Source: Lederbergia sp. NSJ-179
Lineage (GTDB): Bacteria; Bacillota; Bacilli; Bacillales; Bacillaceae_C
DNA: 64,000 nt
Assembly (NCBI RefSeq): GCF_022867885.1
Contig: NZ_JALIFP010000008.1
Location: 95,661 to 159,660, forward strand
Reading direction: 5' to 3'
Shown: one piece after another, positions 26,352-34,849 of the stretch
Position numbering within the stretch: the stretch's first letter is position 1
How the letters are laid out: every line of letters begins with the position of its first letter
Notes under the pieces: model-generated
The model's input: only the letters and a program-made list of their open reading frames with translations
What the model was told of the DNA's origin: nothing
The model's database searches: none
Position numbers and translations under genes: made by a program

Positions 26352-27266
26352 TTACAGTAGTTTATCTTGCTGCCTGATTTTATCAATTGGGACAAACACA
26401 TCAAGATGGCGATATAAATTGTAGAACTCTGCTGGCAGCAAGCCTCCAAATTCCCCATCAATATTTAATTGCATTTTAACTGGGGATTTCACTTTAATGT
26501 GGTTTGCTTTTGTATAAATAAGATTGGGATCATGAATATGTTCGCCACGTAAGGCCAAGCTCGCAATTCTGATAAATTCGGCTAAATTCGTCTTTTTTAA
26601 AATCATCAGTGTAAATAAACCGTCGTTGATGGATGAATCAGGAGCTAATTTTTCAAACCCTCCTATGGAATTGGTTAACCCTACTAAAAACAGCATAATT
26701 TCTCCCTCAAATAGCTTTCCATCGTATTCGATCGATGCCTCCGCAGCACGAATAGAGGGAAGCATTTCTATTCCTTTTAAGTAGTAGGCAAGCTGGCCCA
26801 ACACAGTTTTTAGCTTACTTGGAACTTCGTAGGTCAACTCTGTTAACCGTCCACCTCCAGCAATATTGATAAAATAATGATCATTCATACGTCCGATATC
26901 AACGGGAATCGTCTCATTTTGAATAATCACATTGATGGCTGCATCAATATCCCTTGGAATATGTAGGGCTCTCGCAAAATCATTCGTTGTTCCTGTTGGA
27001 ATTACCCCTAATTTAGGACGGTATTTCTGTTCAGCCAATCCATTCACGACTTCATTAATTGTCCCGTCTCCACCGGCCGCGATCACGACATCGTATTCCC
27101 TTTCTACCGCAATCTTTGCTGCCTGAATCGCATCACCTTCGCCAGTCGTTGCATGACAAGATGTCTCAAAGCCTGCATTTTCCAACTTAAATAGGACCTC
27201 TGCAAGACTTCGTTTAAAAATCTCTCTTCCAGAAGTCGGATTATAAATAATTCGTACCCTTTTCAA
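26352..27266 (-). CDS. dgkB: Diacylglycerol kinase DgkB
   Basis: Lipid kinase of the DAGK_cat family, 304 residues. The nucleotide-binding GGDGT is at residues 65-69, preceded by IYNPTSG, and PTGTTNDFAR is near 91. B. subtilis DgkB phosphorylates the diacylglycerol released during lipoteichoic acid synthesis, returning it to phospholipid metabolism. The same role is inferred. It is normally adjacent to gatB-side genes and rlmCD; here rlmCD is displaced. Confidence 0.93.
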   Translation of the reverse strand: MKRVRIIYNPTSGREIFKRSLAEVLFKLENAGFETSCHATTGEGDAIQAAKIAVEREYDVVIAAGGDGTINEVVNGLAEQKYRPKLGVIPTGTTNDFARALHIPRDIDAAINVIIQNETIPVDIGRMNDHYFINIAGGGRLTELTYEVPSKLKTVLGQLAYYLKGIEMLPSIRAAEASIEYDGKLFEGEIMLFLVGLTNSIGGFEKLAPDSSINDGLFTLMILKKTNLAEFIRIASLALRGEHIHDPNLIYTKANHIKVKSPVKMQLNIDGEFGGLLPAEFYNLYRHLDVFVPIDKIRQQDKLL

Positions 27267-27399
27267 ATCTCATCACCCATTCATACAAAATAGGCATTGT
27301 TTTTCAATGCAATTATTGCAAGTCTATCTAATTTATCATACCTTTTTTATAGAATAAAATCCAATCACAAATGATCGTCCGAGAGTACCTGTAAAAAAA

Positions 27400-27424
27400 G
27401 AGAAATGACAAAGTCATCCCTCTC
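27400..27424 (-). terminator. Terminator of the ECF sigma operon
   Basis: The stem gagaaatgac / gtcatccctctc has a three-base loop and, on the minus strand, is followed by a run of seven T. It lies just after the last gene of the operon. Confidence 0.85.
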
Positions 27425-27427
27425 AAA

Positions 27428-28324
27428 TTATTTTTCATTTACATGAACAGTATTCGCACCCTTTATCGTTAGCCGATGTTCCCCTTTTCCATATTTCCGC
27501 AATGCAGATTCAACCGAATCCGCATCTGTCTTTTTTATTTCATCCCAATCCTGATCATCTACATAATCAACATTATCTACTGCTACTGTTAGGTTAGATG
27601 TTTTTTCTACGTTCACATGGACAGTTTCTGCACCCTCGATATTCCAATCACTAAGAAGATTTCTAGGAGCAGCTTTGATAGGTTGCCAATTGCCTTTCAA
27701 CTCTAAGGCAATGTTTTGTGGTATCAAGAGAGTGGCTTCCCCTGTATCCATTGACCGATAAAAATGATTATAGGGGATCTCCTTCATTTTAATATAAATG
27801 GTATCCCCTTTTTTCTCCACCATCGCATAATCAGAAACCTCTTTGATCCTTGTCTCATTGGCGAACCCATCTCCCTCATAAGTACCAAAAATTGAAATTT
27901 CCTTTTGATCGGTTGTTTCAATCGAAAGGTCGAATGGGCCTGTCTCTACCTGCAGCCGTTTAATCCCTGTTAAATTACTTTCCTCATATTTGGGTAAATC
28001 CATCTCACGAACTTCTGCTGAGACTACCTTTTGTGCAAAATCAAATAATCCAATGGAATGCAGGACCGCCATTCCGATTCCCGTTGTACCAATGAATGCG
28101 ATGAAAATGATACTAATAAAATCGTATTTGACCCGGCTATTTTCCGTTCTTGCCATAAAAAGGTATAGGAGAATCTCAACTCCTAAGACGATGAACAGAA
28201 CGGGCCACCAAGACATTAAGACAAGAGCTGGATCCCAGCCAAAAAACTGCTGCAATAGCAAAAAGACACCGAGGAAAACAAGGGCTCCTCCCATTGAAAA
28301 GGAGCCGACACGCCATGTTCTCAT
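27428..28324 (-). CDS. Membrane protein with LiaF-like helices and a DUF4097/toastrack-like domain (298 aa)
   Basis: The N-terminal half has about four membrane segments (residues 9-27, 34-57, 68-88 and nearby) with the GGALVFLGVFLLLQQF pattern of LiaF/LiaI-type proteins. From about residue 115 the protein is soluble and beta-rich (LQVETGPFDLSIETTDQKEISIFGTYEG, TLLIPQNIALELKGNW), as in the adhesin-like DUF4097/toastrack domains of envelope-stress sensors. It is the last gene of the sigma / anti-sigma operon and overlaps the preceding gene by 4 bases. It is likely part of the signalling or response module; no function has been assigned. Confidence 0.65.
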   Translation of the reverse strand: MRTWRVGSFSMGGALVFLGVFLLLQQFFGWDPALVLMSWWPVLFIVLGVEILLYLFMARTENSRVKYDFISIIFIAFIGTTGIGMAVLHSIGLFDFAQKVVSAEVREMDLPKYEESNLTGIKRLQVETGPFDLSIETTDQKEISIFGTYEGDGFANETRIKEVSDYAMVEKKGDTIYIKMKEIPYNHFYRSMDTGEATLLIPQNIALELKGNWQPIKAAPRNLLSDWNIEGAETVHVNVEKTSNLTVAVDNVDYVDDQDWDEIKKTDADSVESALRKYGKGEHRLTIKGANTVHVNEK

Positions 28325-29412
28325 TTTGCTTCACCTCTTTTTTGATCAGATTTAATTTTTTTTCCTGTTAATAATTTGATTCCCCCGCCAATCAGCAAGA
28401 GGCAGATAAGCGCTGTTTGTACATATTCGCGGACCCAATAATAAAGATCGATTGAAAACCATTTTTGGATAAAAGGCTCCGCAATCGGTAGGGCTACATT
28501 CAATCCAATATAATAAATCCCTAAAACAATGAAACCAATGCCTACCCATTTTTGATGATTGACAAAGACGGAGACAATCGGTACGTCTTCATTTTCTAAT
28601 TCCTCGCCCGCTCTCGATGCTTTTTGCAAACCGTCAAAAAAGCTGAAGAACCAGATGATGGGAACAATAAATAAGAAGATCCCTAGTCTAAGTACGTCTA
28701 AAATATAGATGGAGAATAGAAAGGCTGCCATCAACTGGATGCCGCGTTTTTGTAGTCCTAGATAAAGATGCCCAGCTCCAGGAAAAATGGCTAATAAAGT
28801 GGCGATCGCTTTGCTTTTTTTCCCTTCGGTATTGCGATTTTCAAGGTCTTCTAAAATCGATTTATCCTCCAGTTCTTCTCCCTTTTGCTTTTTGTCCAGT
28901 TGTTTTAAAGCATCAAAGAAGCCAAAGAACCAGATGATCGGAAGGGAGGCTAGGAAGATGAGAAACTCGCTTCTTTCGGTCATCAAGGTTACAAAAAAGA
29001 TCATCATCGCTGCTCCAAAGAAAGCAACCAATAATGTCGTGCCTCTATACACCAAGCCGAGTTGAAAATGTCCGAGTCCAGGGACAAAAGAAAGAATAAT
29101 CGTGAAAAAACGCTCAGACTCTTGTGGCTTCTCTTCTGCAACGGTCCCTTCCGACACCTGATTTCCTTGTTGATAGAGTTTGGAAGCTGTGACAGCCGTA
29201 TCGATGAAGTTAACGAGATAAAGAAGAACCCCACCAAGTGATAAAATGGTAAAAACATCATTCAAGGTCGCAAATGCAATCATGAACGAGAAAAGTGGAA
29301 TCCCAATCACCGTTGCCATATAAAAAAGGCCTCTTAGCACCTTTCCAAGATACATTAAACCCCCACCCGGGAAAAAGGCGAGCAAAAAGGCGATAAACGG
29401 ATTTTTATTCAT
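28321..29412 (-). CDS. Polytopic membrane protein with three repeats of a TM2-like motif (363 aa)
   Basis: The motif A-x-L-A-x-F-P-G-x-G-H-x-Y-L-G-x-x-x-R-G occurs three times: at the N-terminus (FLLAFFPGGGLMYLGKVLRG), near residue 95 (IILSFVPGLGHFQLGLVYRG) and near residue 205 (TLLAIFPGAGHLYLGLQKRG). Each copy starts a pair of membrane helices, and charged linkers (GEELEDKSILEDLENRN) separate them. I chose the ATG before NKNPFIAF because TAAGGAGGG lies eight bases upstream. The gene overlaps the anti-sigma gene by 8 bases. No function is known; it may sense membrane state for the sigma factor system. Confidence 0.7.
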   Translation of the reverse strand: MNKNPFIAFLLAFFPGGGLMYLGKVLRGLFYMATVIGIPLFSFMIAFATLNDVFTILSLGGVLLYLVNFIDTAVTASKLYQQGNQVSEGTVAEEKPQESERFFTIILSFVPGLGHFQLGLVYRGTTLLVAFFGAAMMIFFVTLMTERSEFLIFLASLPIIWFFGFFDALKQLDKKQKGEELEDKSILEDLENRNTEGKKSKAIATLLAIFPGAGHLYLGLQKRGIQLMAAFLFSIYILDVLRLGIFLFIVPIIWFFSFFDGLQKASRAGEELENEDVPIVSVFVNHQKWVGIGFIVLGIYYIGLNVALPIAEPFIQKWFSIDLYYWVREYVQTALICLLLIGGGIKLLTGKKIKSDQKRGEAK

Positions 29413-29878
29413 TGTGTTTTCCCTCCTTAAAGTGAACATCCATTTCAAATTTATTGATAATCGATCCTTGTTTATTAAGAAAACTTTGGATAAAAGACTC
29501 TGATTGTTTTGATTCGCTGTTTTCGATTGTATGGGGCATTTTTAATAGCTGAGAAAAAACACCAGTGGACATAAGGATAAATGTCATAGCAACCGCAATA
29601 GAATAGTGAATAAATGTTTGTTTATACGAATGTTTGGCTCGTATCTTTGGCTGATCCTCTTTTGTATTTATTTCCTGTACTTGCTTCATGATCGAATCCG
29701 TAAAATGATTGGGTTCAGCCAGCTCAGGCATTTGGAATTCGTTCGCGTCCACTGCTTGTAGGTATAATTCTAAACAATGGTCACAGTCATACAGATGGTT
29801 TTCATATTGAATCCGAGTCTCATCATCCAATTCATCTCGCACATATTGCAGCCAATGATCAATGCGATAGTGATTCAT
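29405..29878 (-). CDS. Anti-sigma factor with zinc-finger (zf-HC2) domain (157 aa)
   Basis: The N-terminal ZAS/zf-HC2 motif H-x3-C-x2-C (HLYDCDHC, near residues 28-35) binds ECF sigma factors in this family. A single membrane helix (about 91-112) and an outer tail of about 45 residues follow. Its ATG overlaps the sigma factor TGA (ATGA). It is presumed to hold the sigma factor inactive at the membrane until a signal is received. Confidence 0.82.
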   Translation of the reverse strand: MNHYRIDHWLQYVRDELDDETRIQYENHLYDCDHCLELYLQAVDANEFQMPELAEPNHFTDSIMKQVQEINTKEDQPKIRAKHSYKQTFIHYSIAVAMTFILMSTGVFSQLLKMPHTIENSESKQSESFIQSFLNKQGSIINKFEMDVHFKEGKHNE

Positions 29879-30417
29879 GAAAATTCATCCTCCTTCCAGT
29901 GTTTTTTCATCCATTGTCTTGCCCGATATAACCTGACTTCAATTGTTTTGGTCTTTACATTCGCCTTTTCAGCCATTTCCTGATAAGTTTTTTCTCGAAT
30001 ATAAAAGTCTTCGACAACCTCACGATAATTATCAGGCAGCTCTTGCAGCCGCTCCCTTAGGTATTGTTTTCTTTCATTTTGAATCACTAATAGTTCAATG
30101 TTTTGCGATTGGGGGGCATGGTCTGCTTCTTCAAACTCAACCTGTTGATCTTCTTTTCTTCTTACTTTCTTACGTTTTATATCAATCGCATGATTGACCG
30201 CAATTCTTGTGATCCATGATTTAAAACCTTGCTTCTCATATCGGGGGAGAGAAGTATAGATTTTTAAAAACACTTCCTGTGTCGCATCTTCCGCATCTTT
30301 TTCATTGCGAAGCACACCATATACCGTATGGAAAATCCGATTTCGGTACTTCTCGACAAGTACACGAAAAGCATGATCATTTCCATTTTTTATTTTTTCA
30401 ATGAGCACTTCATCCAA
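29875..30417 (-). CDS. ECF-type RNA polymerase sigma factor (180 aa)
   Basis: A sigma-70 family factor with region 2 (FRVLVEKYRNRIFHTVYGVLRNEKDAEDATQEVFLKIY) and region 4 (LPDNYREVVEDFYIREKTYQEMAEKANVKTKTIEVRLYRAR); regions 1.1 and 3 are absent, as in ECF factors. The start is TTG, with a GGGGGGAGAG ribosome binding site. It heads a four-gene operon with its anti-sigma factor and two membrane proteins. An envelope-related trigger is inferred from those partners; its target promoters were not identified. Confidence 0.85.
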   Translation of the reverse strand: MDEVLIEKIKNGNDHAFRVLVEKYRNRIFHTVYGVLRNEKDAEDATQEVFLKIYTSLPRYEKQGFKSWITRIAVNHAIDIKRKKVRRKEDQQVEFEEADHAPQSQNIELLVIQNERKQYLRERLQELPDNYREVVEDFYIREKTYQEMAEKANVKTKTIEVRLYRARQWMKKHWKEDEFS

Positions 30418-30778
30418 GCCTTCTCTCCCCCCTTCCTTATCGGCCTGCCTCTATGTATAAAAACGTAAACTGCGAGCATTCCCCTACACTTTACGGAATA
30501 ATATTTTTCAAACGACTTTTCTAACATTCCGCCGGTTTCGGGCACGGGCCATCCGGTTCGCTGTTACCTTTTTCACGCTTTTCCGCAGTTTCAGGCACGG
30601 CCAACTAGGTTCGCTGTTACCTGTTTTAGCTTTATCTATTATACAGGGATAAATGGTGAGCGAGTATCGAACGCATCCCTTCTCCTTATCCCCTTCACTT
30701 TTTCTTTTTGTCGACAAAATTATCGGAATAAATACGCACTAGTGAGCTGTATACTCAGCCTAAGTTCCCTATCTTTTT
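30418..30778. other. Intergenic stretch with tandem repeats
   Basis: It holds the promoter region of the ECF operon (no certain -35/-10) and a two-copy array of family C (30535-30622). A 69-codon minus-strand open frame here is a product of the repeat and is not a credible gene. Confidence 0.6.
30535..30622 (+). repeat. Tandem repeat, family C (two copies, about 53-54 bp period)
   Basis: Each unit contains ggcacgg-cca...aggttcgctgttacc; the first starts at about 30541, the second at about 30594. GGYAAC/GCTGTTACC-like arms allow a short hairpin. The same unit occurs in a longer array at 43314-43500. Confidence 0.75.
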
Positions 30779-30812
30779 AAAAAACCTGCAGCCTTGTTAG
30801 CTACAGGTTTTT
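30779..30812 (-). terminator. Terminator of the 30817-31614 gene
   Basis: The stem aaaacctgcagc / gctacaggtttt has a seven-base loop and one mismatch, with A/T tracts at both sides. Confidence 0.88.
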
Positions 30813-30816
30813 CTTT

Positions 30817-31614
30817 CTACTCATTTTCATTAAATTGAAGATCCGCTACTAGAGGGAAATGGTCACTTGGAAAGCGCCCATCAACTTGGTCGTTCACGAT
30901 ATGAACTCTAGATGTGTTCATTTTTCCCTTATACAAAATCCAATCAATTCGCCCGTTTCCACCAGACGGATTTTTAAAACCATTGAATGTTCCTAAATTT
31001 TCATTGACTCGTTCCTTTGCATCCAGCCAAGTATCGACGTATTGACCTTCTTCAAGAAAGGTACGATGGGTCTCTGAATCTGCTAGTGTATTAAAATCGC
31101 CTGTGATGATAATAGGCACATTAGGTTTGAACTGTTCCGTTTTTTGATTAATTATTTTTGCCCCATTCACCCTAGCCAGTTCCGATTCATGGTCCAAATG
31201 TGTGTTTAAGTGATAAAAAGCCTTTCTTGTTTCTTTATCAAAAAAACGAACCCACGTCGCCATCCGAGTACAAGCATTCCCCCAAGTAGTGGAGCCAATT
31301 TTTTCAGGTGTATCGGATAACCAAAAATGATCATATTCCATTATTTCAAGGCGTTCTTTTTTATAATAAATGGTCATATATTCGCCATGACTTCCGCCAT
31401 CTCTTCCTAGACCAATCCAACCATATTCTGGAAGCAGTTCTTCCATATCCTTTACTTGTGGATGAAGTCCCTCTTGTGTTCCAATGATATCCGGCTTTTC
31501 CCGCCGAATTAAGGCTTGAATAAGCCCTCTTCTTTCCTCCCACGAATTTGGTGGGACATCACTGTTATTTCGTAGATTATAAGTCATCACACGTAAACTT
31601 CCATTTTTCCCCAT
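30817..31614 (-). CDS. Endonuclease/exonuclease/phosphatase-family protein (265 aa)
   Basis: A metal-dependent phosphohydrolase fold with its usual motifs in order: TYNLRNNS, DIIGTQEGL (metal-binding Glu), YHLNTHLDH, GDFNTLADS and the C-terminal SDHFPLVADL with the catalytic Asp-His pair. Members cleave nucleic acids, sugar phosphates or phospholipid head groups. The stretch LDHESELARVNGAKII resembles a subgroup found near sugar-use genes, but no such genes are here. Probably cytoplasmic; no signal peptide. Confidence 0.85.
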   Translation of the reverse strand: MGKNGSLRVMTYNLRNNSDVPPNSWEERRGLIQALIRREKPDIIGTQEGLHPQVKDMEELLPEYGWIGLGRDGGSHGEYMTIYYKKERLEIMEYDHFWLSDTPEKIGSTTWGNACTRMATWVRFFDKETRKAFYHLNTHLDHESELARVNGAKIINQKTEQFKPNVPIIITGDFNTLADSETHRTFLEEGQYVDTWLDAKERVNENLGTFNGFKNPSGGNGRIDWILYKGKMNTSRVHIVNDQVDGRFPSDHFPLVADLQFNENE

Positions 31615-31681
31615 TTGTTCTCCTCACCTTCCCGGCTTTTATACCCTTAAAAATAGTTAACTATGAATCTCCTGTCTAGAC

Positions 31682-32485
31682 TTAATTTAAAAAAAGAAAA
31701 ATATTCCTTTCCCCTAGAAAATCAATGGATTCTCTTAGGGAGATTTCCTCTACTTGATAAACATCATGGACGACCTTTAACCACTTTTGCAAGGAATTCA
31801 GTTTAATTTCTTGAATATTTCGGAAGGTCATCACCTTCATGGTCTCGTTCCGCAAATAAAAACATTGATGCCCATTAAAACGTACCGCCGTAATTCTTCT
31901 CATCGTAATATTTTCATCTTGATCTAAATAGGATAACCGGATGTCTTCAAGGATCTCCTGTTCTGAAAGCGGCTCCCAAATGATTCGCTTTTTGACAAAT
32001 GTTTTCCCATTTGATCTACGGTCGATTTCATATAGGTCTGCGCCTGTTTGAGAGATGATGATTTCCTCACCAAATCCATGCATTTTATGCTGGAATCTTG
32101 CTTCTAATTCCACAGGTTTCATGATCGGAGAACCGTAGCCCACGTCAACATATAGCTTTTTATGGCCAATTTCGACCATAATCGCTAAATGGCCTGGCTC
32201 TACTCTGACAAACGAACAAGCGAACCCTAACTCGGTTAATAAACGAGCAAAATTCATATTTAATGTAAAGCAAGTCCCTCCCCACCCCTTTTCCCTTAAG
32301 TTTTGAACAAATAGTGGGAGCGGAGGAATATAGTCAGGAGCCAGTGAAAAATAATAGAACTTGCTAAACGTTTCATATGGTACTAAAGTCAACTGGTGTT
32401 GAATGAGACGTTGCAAATAGTTAATTGTTGGTCGTTCCCTTTCCAATCGCAAATAACGTAAATATTGGTCCACAGCCTGTTGCAA
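31682..32485 (-). CDS. Arylamine N-acetyltransferase (267 aa)
   Basis: NAT family. The catalytic triad can be read as C72 (GGTCFTLN), H99 (EPGHLAIM) and D114 (YVDVGYG), at normal spacing, and the length is typical. It transfers acetyl from acetyl-CoA to aromatic amines and hydrazines. In Bacilli it protects against such compounds. The start is TTG or a nearby codon following the thioredoxin-like gene; the neighbours give no further clue. Confidence 0.88.
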   Translation of the reverse strand: MQQAVDQYLRYLRLERERPTINYLQRLIQHQLTLVPYETFSKFYYFSLAPDYIPPLPLFVQNLREKGWGGTCFTLNMNFARLLTELGFACSFVRVEPGHLAIMVEIGHKKLYVDVGYGSPIMKPVELEARFQHKMHGFGEEIIISQTGADLYEIDRRSNGKTFVKKRIIWEPLSEQEILEDIRLSYLDQDENITMRRITAVRFNGHQCFYLRNETMKVMTFRNIQEIKLNSLQKWLKVVHDVYQVEEISLRESIDFLGERNIFLFLN

Positions 32486-32514
32486 GCTTCAACACCTCAT
32501 TTTCTACTTCCAGA

Positions 32515-33066
32515 TCATTGTAATGTTAATTTTATACTTTCATAAACAGCATCCCAAACAGAAGGATCATTTACATACCTGTTCGTCATCTTTTCATACA
32601 TGTCCTTTTGTTGTTCTTCAAATTTTGGATCCTCTTTTTCCGGAAGTTTCGACCGTTCTTCCTCTACAAATTGTTGAATAGAAGCGGCTCTTGGTCCCCA
32701 GACGGCCCGTTCGTTTCCAGCTTGATCAATAAAAATAAAAATTGGAATGGCCCTTGATGTCCCATTTGTTAAGTATTGATCCATTAACTCTAAGTTTTGA
32801 TCACGAAGAAGCATTCTTACTTCCATATCTGCCTTTTCGGCTAAGTTAAGTAGAATCGGAATATTCAACATCGCATCCCCGCACCAGTCTTCTGTTATGG
32901 CAATAACTCGTAATTTTTCTTGTTTTAGTGTAGGGAAAAATTCAGTATCTTCTGTAGGGACGGTAAAATGCTCTCGAATATAGTTTGTATTTTCCTGATG
33001 GTGCTTCATCGATTGAATATACTCATTTGCAGGAATTCCTTTTTGAAACCATTGTGAAAGATTCAA
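32515..33066 (-). CDS. Thioredoxin-fold protein with a single active-site cysteine (183 aa)
   Basis: Thioredoxin_9-type protein. The active-site position reads EDWCGDAMLN, so the second cysteine of the CxxC motif is absent (WCGD). The fold continues with the cis-proline segment SRAIPIFIFID near residue 105. It probably acts in thiol chemistry as a one-cysteine member, for example in bacillithiol-linked reactions, but this is inferred. It lies 29 bases upstream of the NAT gene and may be cotranscribed with it. Confidence 0.82.
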   Translation of the reverse strand: MNLSQWFQKGIPANEYIQSMKHHQENTNYIREHFTVPTEDTEFFPTLKQEKLRVIAITEDWCGDAMLNIPILLNLAEKADMEVRMLLRDQNLELMDQYLTNGTSRAIPIFIFIDQAGNERAVWGPRAASIQQFVEEERSKLPEKEDPKFEEQQKDMYEKMTNRYVNDPSVWDAVYESIKLTLQ

Positions 33067-33190
33067 TTATCCTTTCCCCTTTCATTCAAGTTATTCATTC
33101 ATATTATATCGACTTTGGAAAAACAAGCCAATTAATTAGTCATAGTCTGGAATTCCGCTGGAAAAGTTCTATTTAAAAGTAAATCGTACT

Positions 33191-33330
33191 TATCCGTTAG
33201 TAGATTTAATGTATTCGATAATAAACTTGGTCTATCTGATAGTAAACTCGATGTATTCGATAATAAACCCAGTCTATCCGATAGTAAATTCAATCTATCC
33301 GATAGTAAACCTGATTTATCCGATAGTAAA
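33191..33330. repeat. Exact 21-bp tandem array (seven units)
   Basis: Units start at 33191, 33212, 33233, 33254, 33275, 33296 and 33317. The core is TAT(C/T)CGATAGTAAA followed by a more variable seven bases. Each core contains the near-palindrome TATC-S-GATA. The array lies between the thioredoxin-like gene and the gatB terminator. The period, two turns of the DNA helix, puts every unit on the same face. Confidence 0.9.
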
Positions 33331-33368
33331 GGCCATTTCAGTGTTGGGCAATGATTTTCCTATTAATA

Positions 33369-33403
33369 AAGGTGTAAGCCATCTAATGATAGCCTACACC
33401 TTA
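33369..33403 (-). terminator. Terminator of the gatCAB operon
   Basis: The stem aaggtgtaagcc / gcctacacctt has a loop of about 11 bases. A moderate T-rich tract (tttattaat) follows on the minus strand. Confidence 0.75.
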
Positions 33404-33409
33404 GCTTGT

Positions 33410-34837
33410 TTATCGTTTTTCAATTTCTTGTTTCAATAATTTATTGACCATTGGCGGGTTTGCTTGCCCTTTTGTCGCTTTCATGACTTGTCCAACTAAG
33501 AAACCAAGTGCCCGGCCTTTTCCATTTTTAAAATCCTCGATTGATTGTTCATTTGCATCAAGGATTTCCGTAATGATTGGAAGCAGTGCACTTTCATCAG
33601 AAATTTGCACTAGCCCTTTCTCTTTGACGATCTTTTCAGCGTCTCCGCCTTTTTCAATCAGTTCACGGAATACTTTCTTGGCGATCTTCGAAGAGATGGT
33701 TCCATCTTCAATCAGTTTAATCATCCCTGCTAATCCTTCTGGAGTCAAGGCGGTATCATGCAATTCCTTTTGTTCCGCATTCAGATAAGCAGAGACCTCC
33801 CCCATTAACCAGTTGGATGCGGGCTTCGCATCTGCACCAGCCTTTAAAACCTCTTCAAAGAAATCGGACATTTCCTTTGTCAAAGTTAAAACCATCGCAT
33901 CATAAGCTGGCAAACCAAGCTCTTCTACATAGCGTTTTTTCCGTGCATCTGGTAACTCTGGGATTTCCGCCCGAACTCGTTCTTTCCATTCCTCATCCAC
34001 ATAAAGTTGCACAAGATCTGGTTCAGGGAAATAGCGATAATCGTCAGCTCCCTCTTTAACCCGCATCAGAATTGTTTCACCTGTTGCTTCATCGAAACGG
34101 CGTGTTTCTTGTAAAATTTCACCTCCGGAAAGGAGGATTTTCTCTTGACGTTTTTCTTCAAATTCGAGCCCTTTCCGAACAAAGTTAAACGAGTTCAAGT
34201 TTTTCAATTCTGTTTTTGTGCCGAATTCTTCTTGGCCGATTGGGCGTAATGAGATGTTCGCATCACAGCGAAGGGATCCTTCTTCCATCCGGCAATCGGA
34301 TACTCCGGTAAATTGTACAATCGATCGCAGTTTCTCTAAATAGGCATAGGCCTCCTGTGGAGAACGAATATCTGGCTCAGAGACAATTTCAATCAAAGGT
34401 GTACCTGCACGGTTTAAATCAACCAGTGATCCATCTGCTACGTGTGTCAATTTCCCTGCATCTTCCTCAAGGTGAACACGGGTAATCCCGATTTTCTTTT
34501 TGACACCATCGACTTCAATCTCAATCCAGCCATGTTCTCCAATCGGTTTATCAAATTGCGAAATCTGATAGGCTTTCGGATTATCTGGATAGAAATAATT
34601 TTTTCGATCAAATTTGGTTTCTGTTGCAATTTCACAATTCAAGGCCATTGCTGCTTTCATGCCATACTCAACGGCTCGTTTATTCAATACTGGTAATACT
34701 CCTGGATATCCTAAATCGATTACGGATGTATTCGTATTTGGTTTCGATCCGAATTGGTTTGGAGCAGGTGAAAAGATTTTTGATTCTGTTTTTAATTCAA
34801 CGTGGACCTCAAGTCCAATCACTGTTTCGAAATTCAT
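33410..34837 (-). CDS. gatB: Aspartyl/glutamyl-tRNA(Asn/Gln) amidotransferase subunit B
   Basis: GatB, 475 residues. The N-terminal cradle domain ([22 protein letters not shown]) carries the kinase-like active site ([28 protein letters not shown]). The C-terminal GatB/YqeY helical domain (about 325-475) grips the tRNA. With GatA and GatC it converts misacylated Glu-tRNA(Gln) or Asp-tRNA(Asn) to the correct amide. It is the last gene of gatCAB. Confidence 0.97.
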   Translation of the reverse strand: MNFETVIGLEVHVELKTESKIFSPAPNQFGSKPNTNTSVIDLGYPGVLPVLNKRAVEYGMKAAMALNCEIATETKFDRKNYFYPDNPKAYQISQFDKPIGEHGWIEIEVDGVKKKIGITRVHLEEDAGKLTHVADGSLVDLNRAGTPLIEIVSEPDIRSPQEAYAYLEKLRSIVQFTGVSDCRMEEGSLRCDANISLRPIGQEEFGTKTELKNLNSFNFVRKGLEFEEKRQEKILLSGGEILQETRRFDEATGETILMRVKEGADDYRYFPEPDLVQLYVDEEWKERVRAEIPELPDARKKRYVEELGLPAYDAMVLTLTKEMSDFFEEVLKAGADAKPASNWLMGEVSAYLNAEQKELHDTALTPEGLAGMIKLIEDGTISSKIAKKVFRELIEKGGDAEKIVKEKGLVQISDESALLPIITEILDANEQSIEDFKNGKGRALGFLVGQVMKATKGQANPPMVNKLLKQEIEKR

Positions 34838-34849
34838 GGTTTTCCCCCC

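Noticed and set aside
30508..30717. 69-residue minus-strand open frame
   Set aside because: It lies largely in the family C repeat, has no good start signal, and has a composition typical of non-coding DNA.
33191..33330. Possible CRISPR array
   Set aside because: The 21-bp units follow each other directly with no unique spacers and no cas genes nearby; it is a simple tandem repeat.
33209..33439. 76-residue plus-strand open frame with repeating YSIINLVYLIV-like peptide
   Set aside because: It arises because the 21-bp repeat is a multiple of three; no ribosome binding site or independent support is seen.
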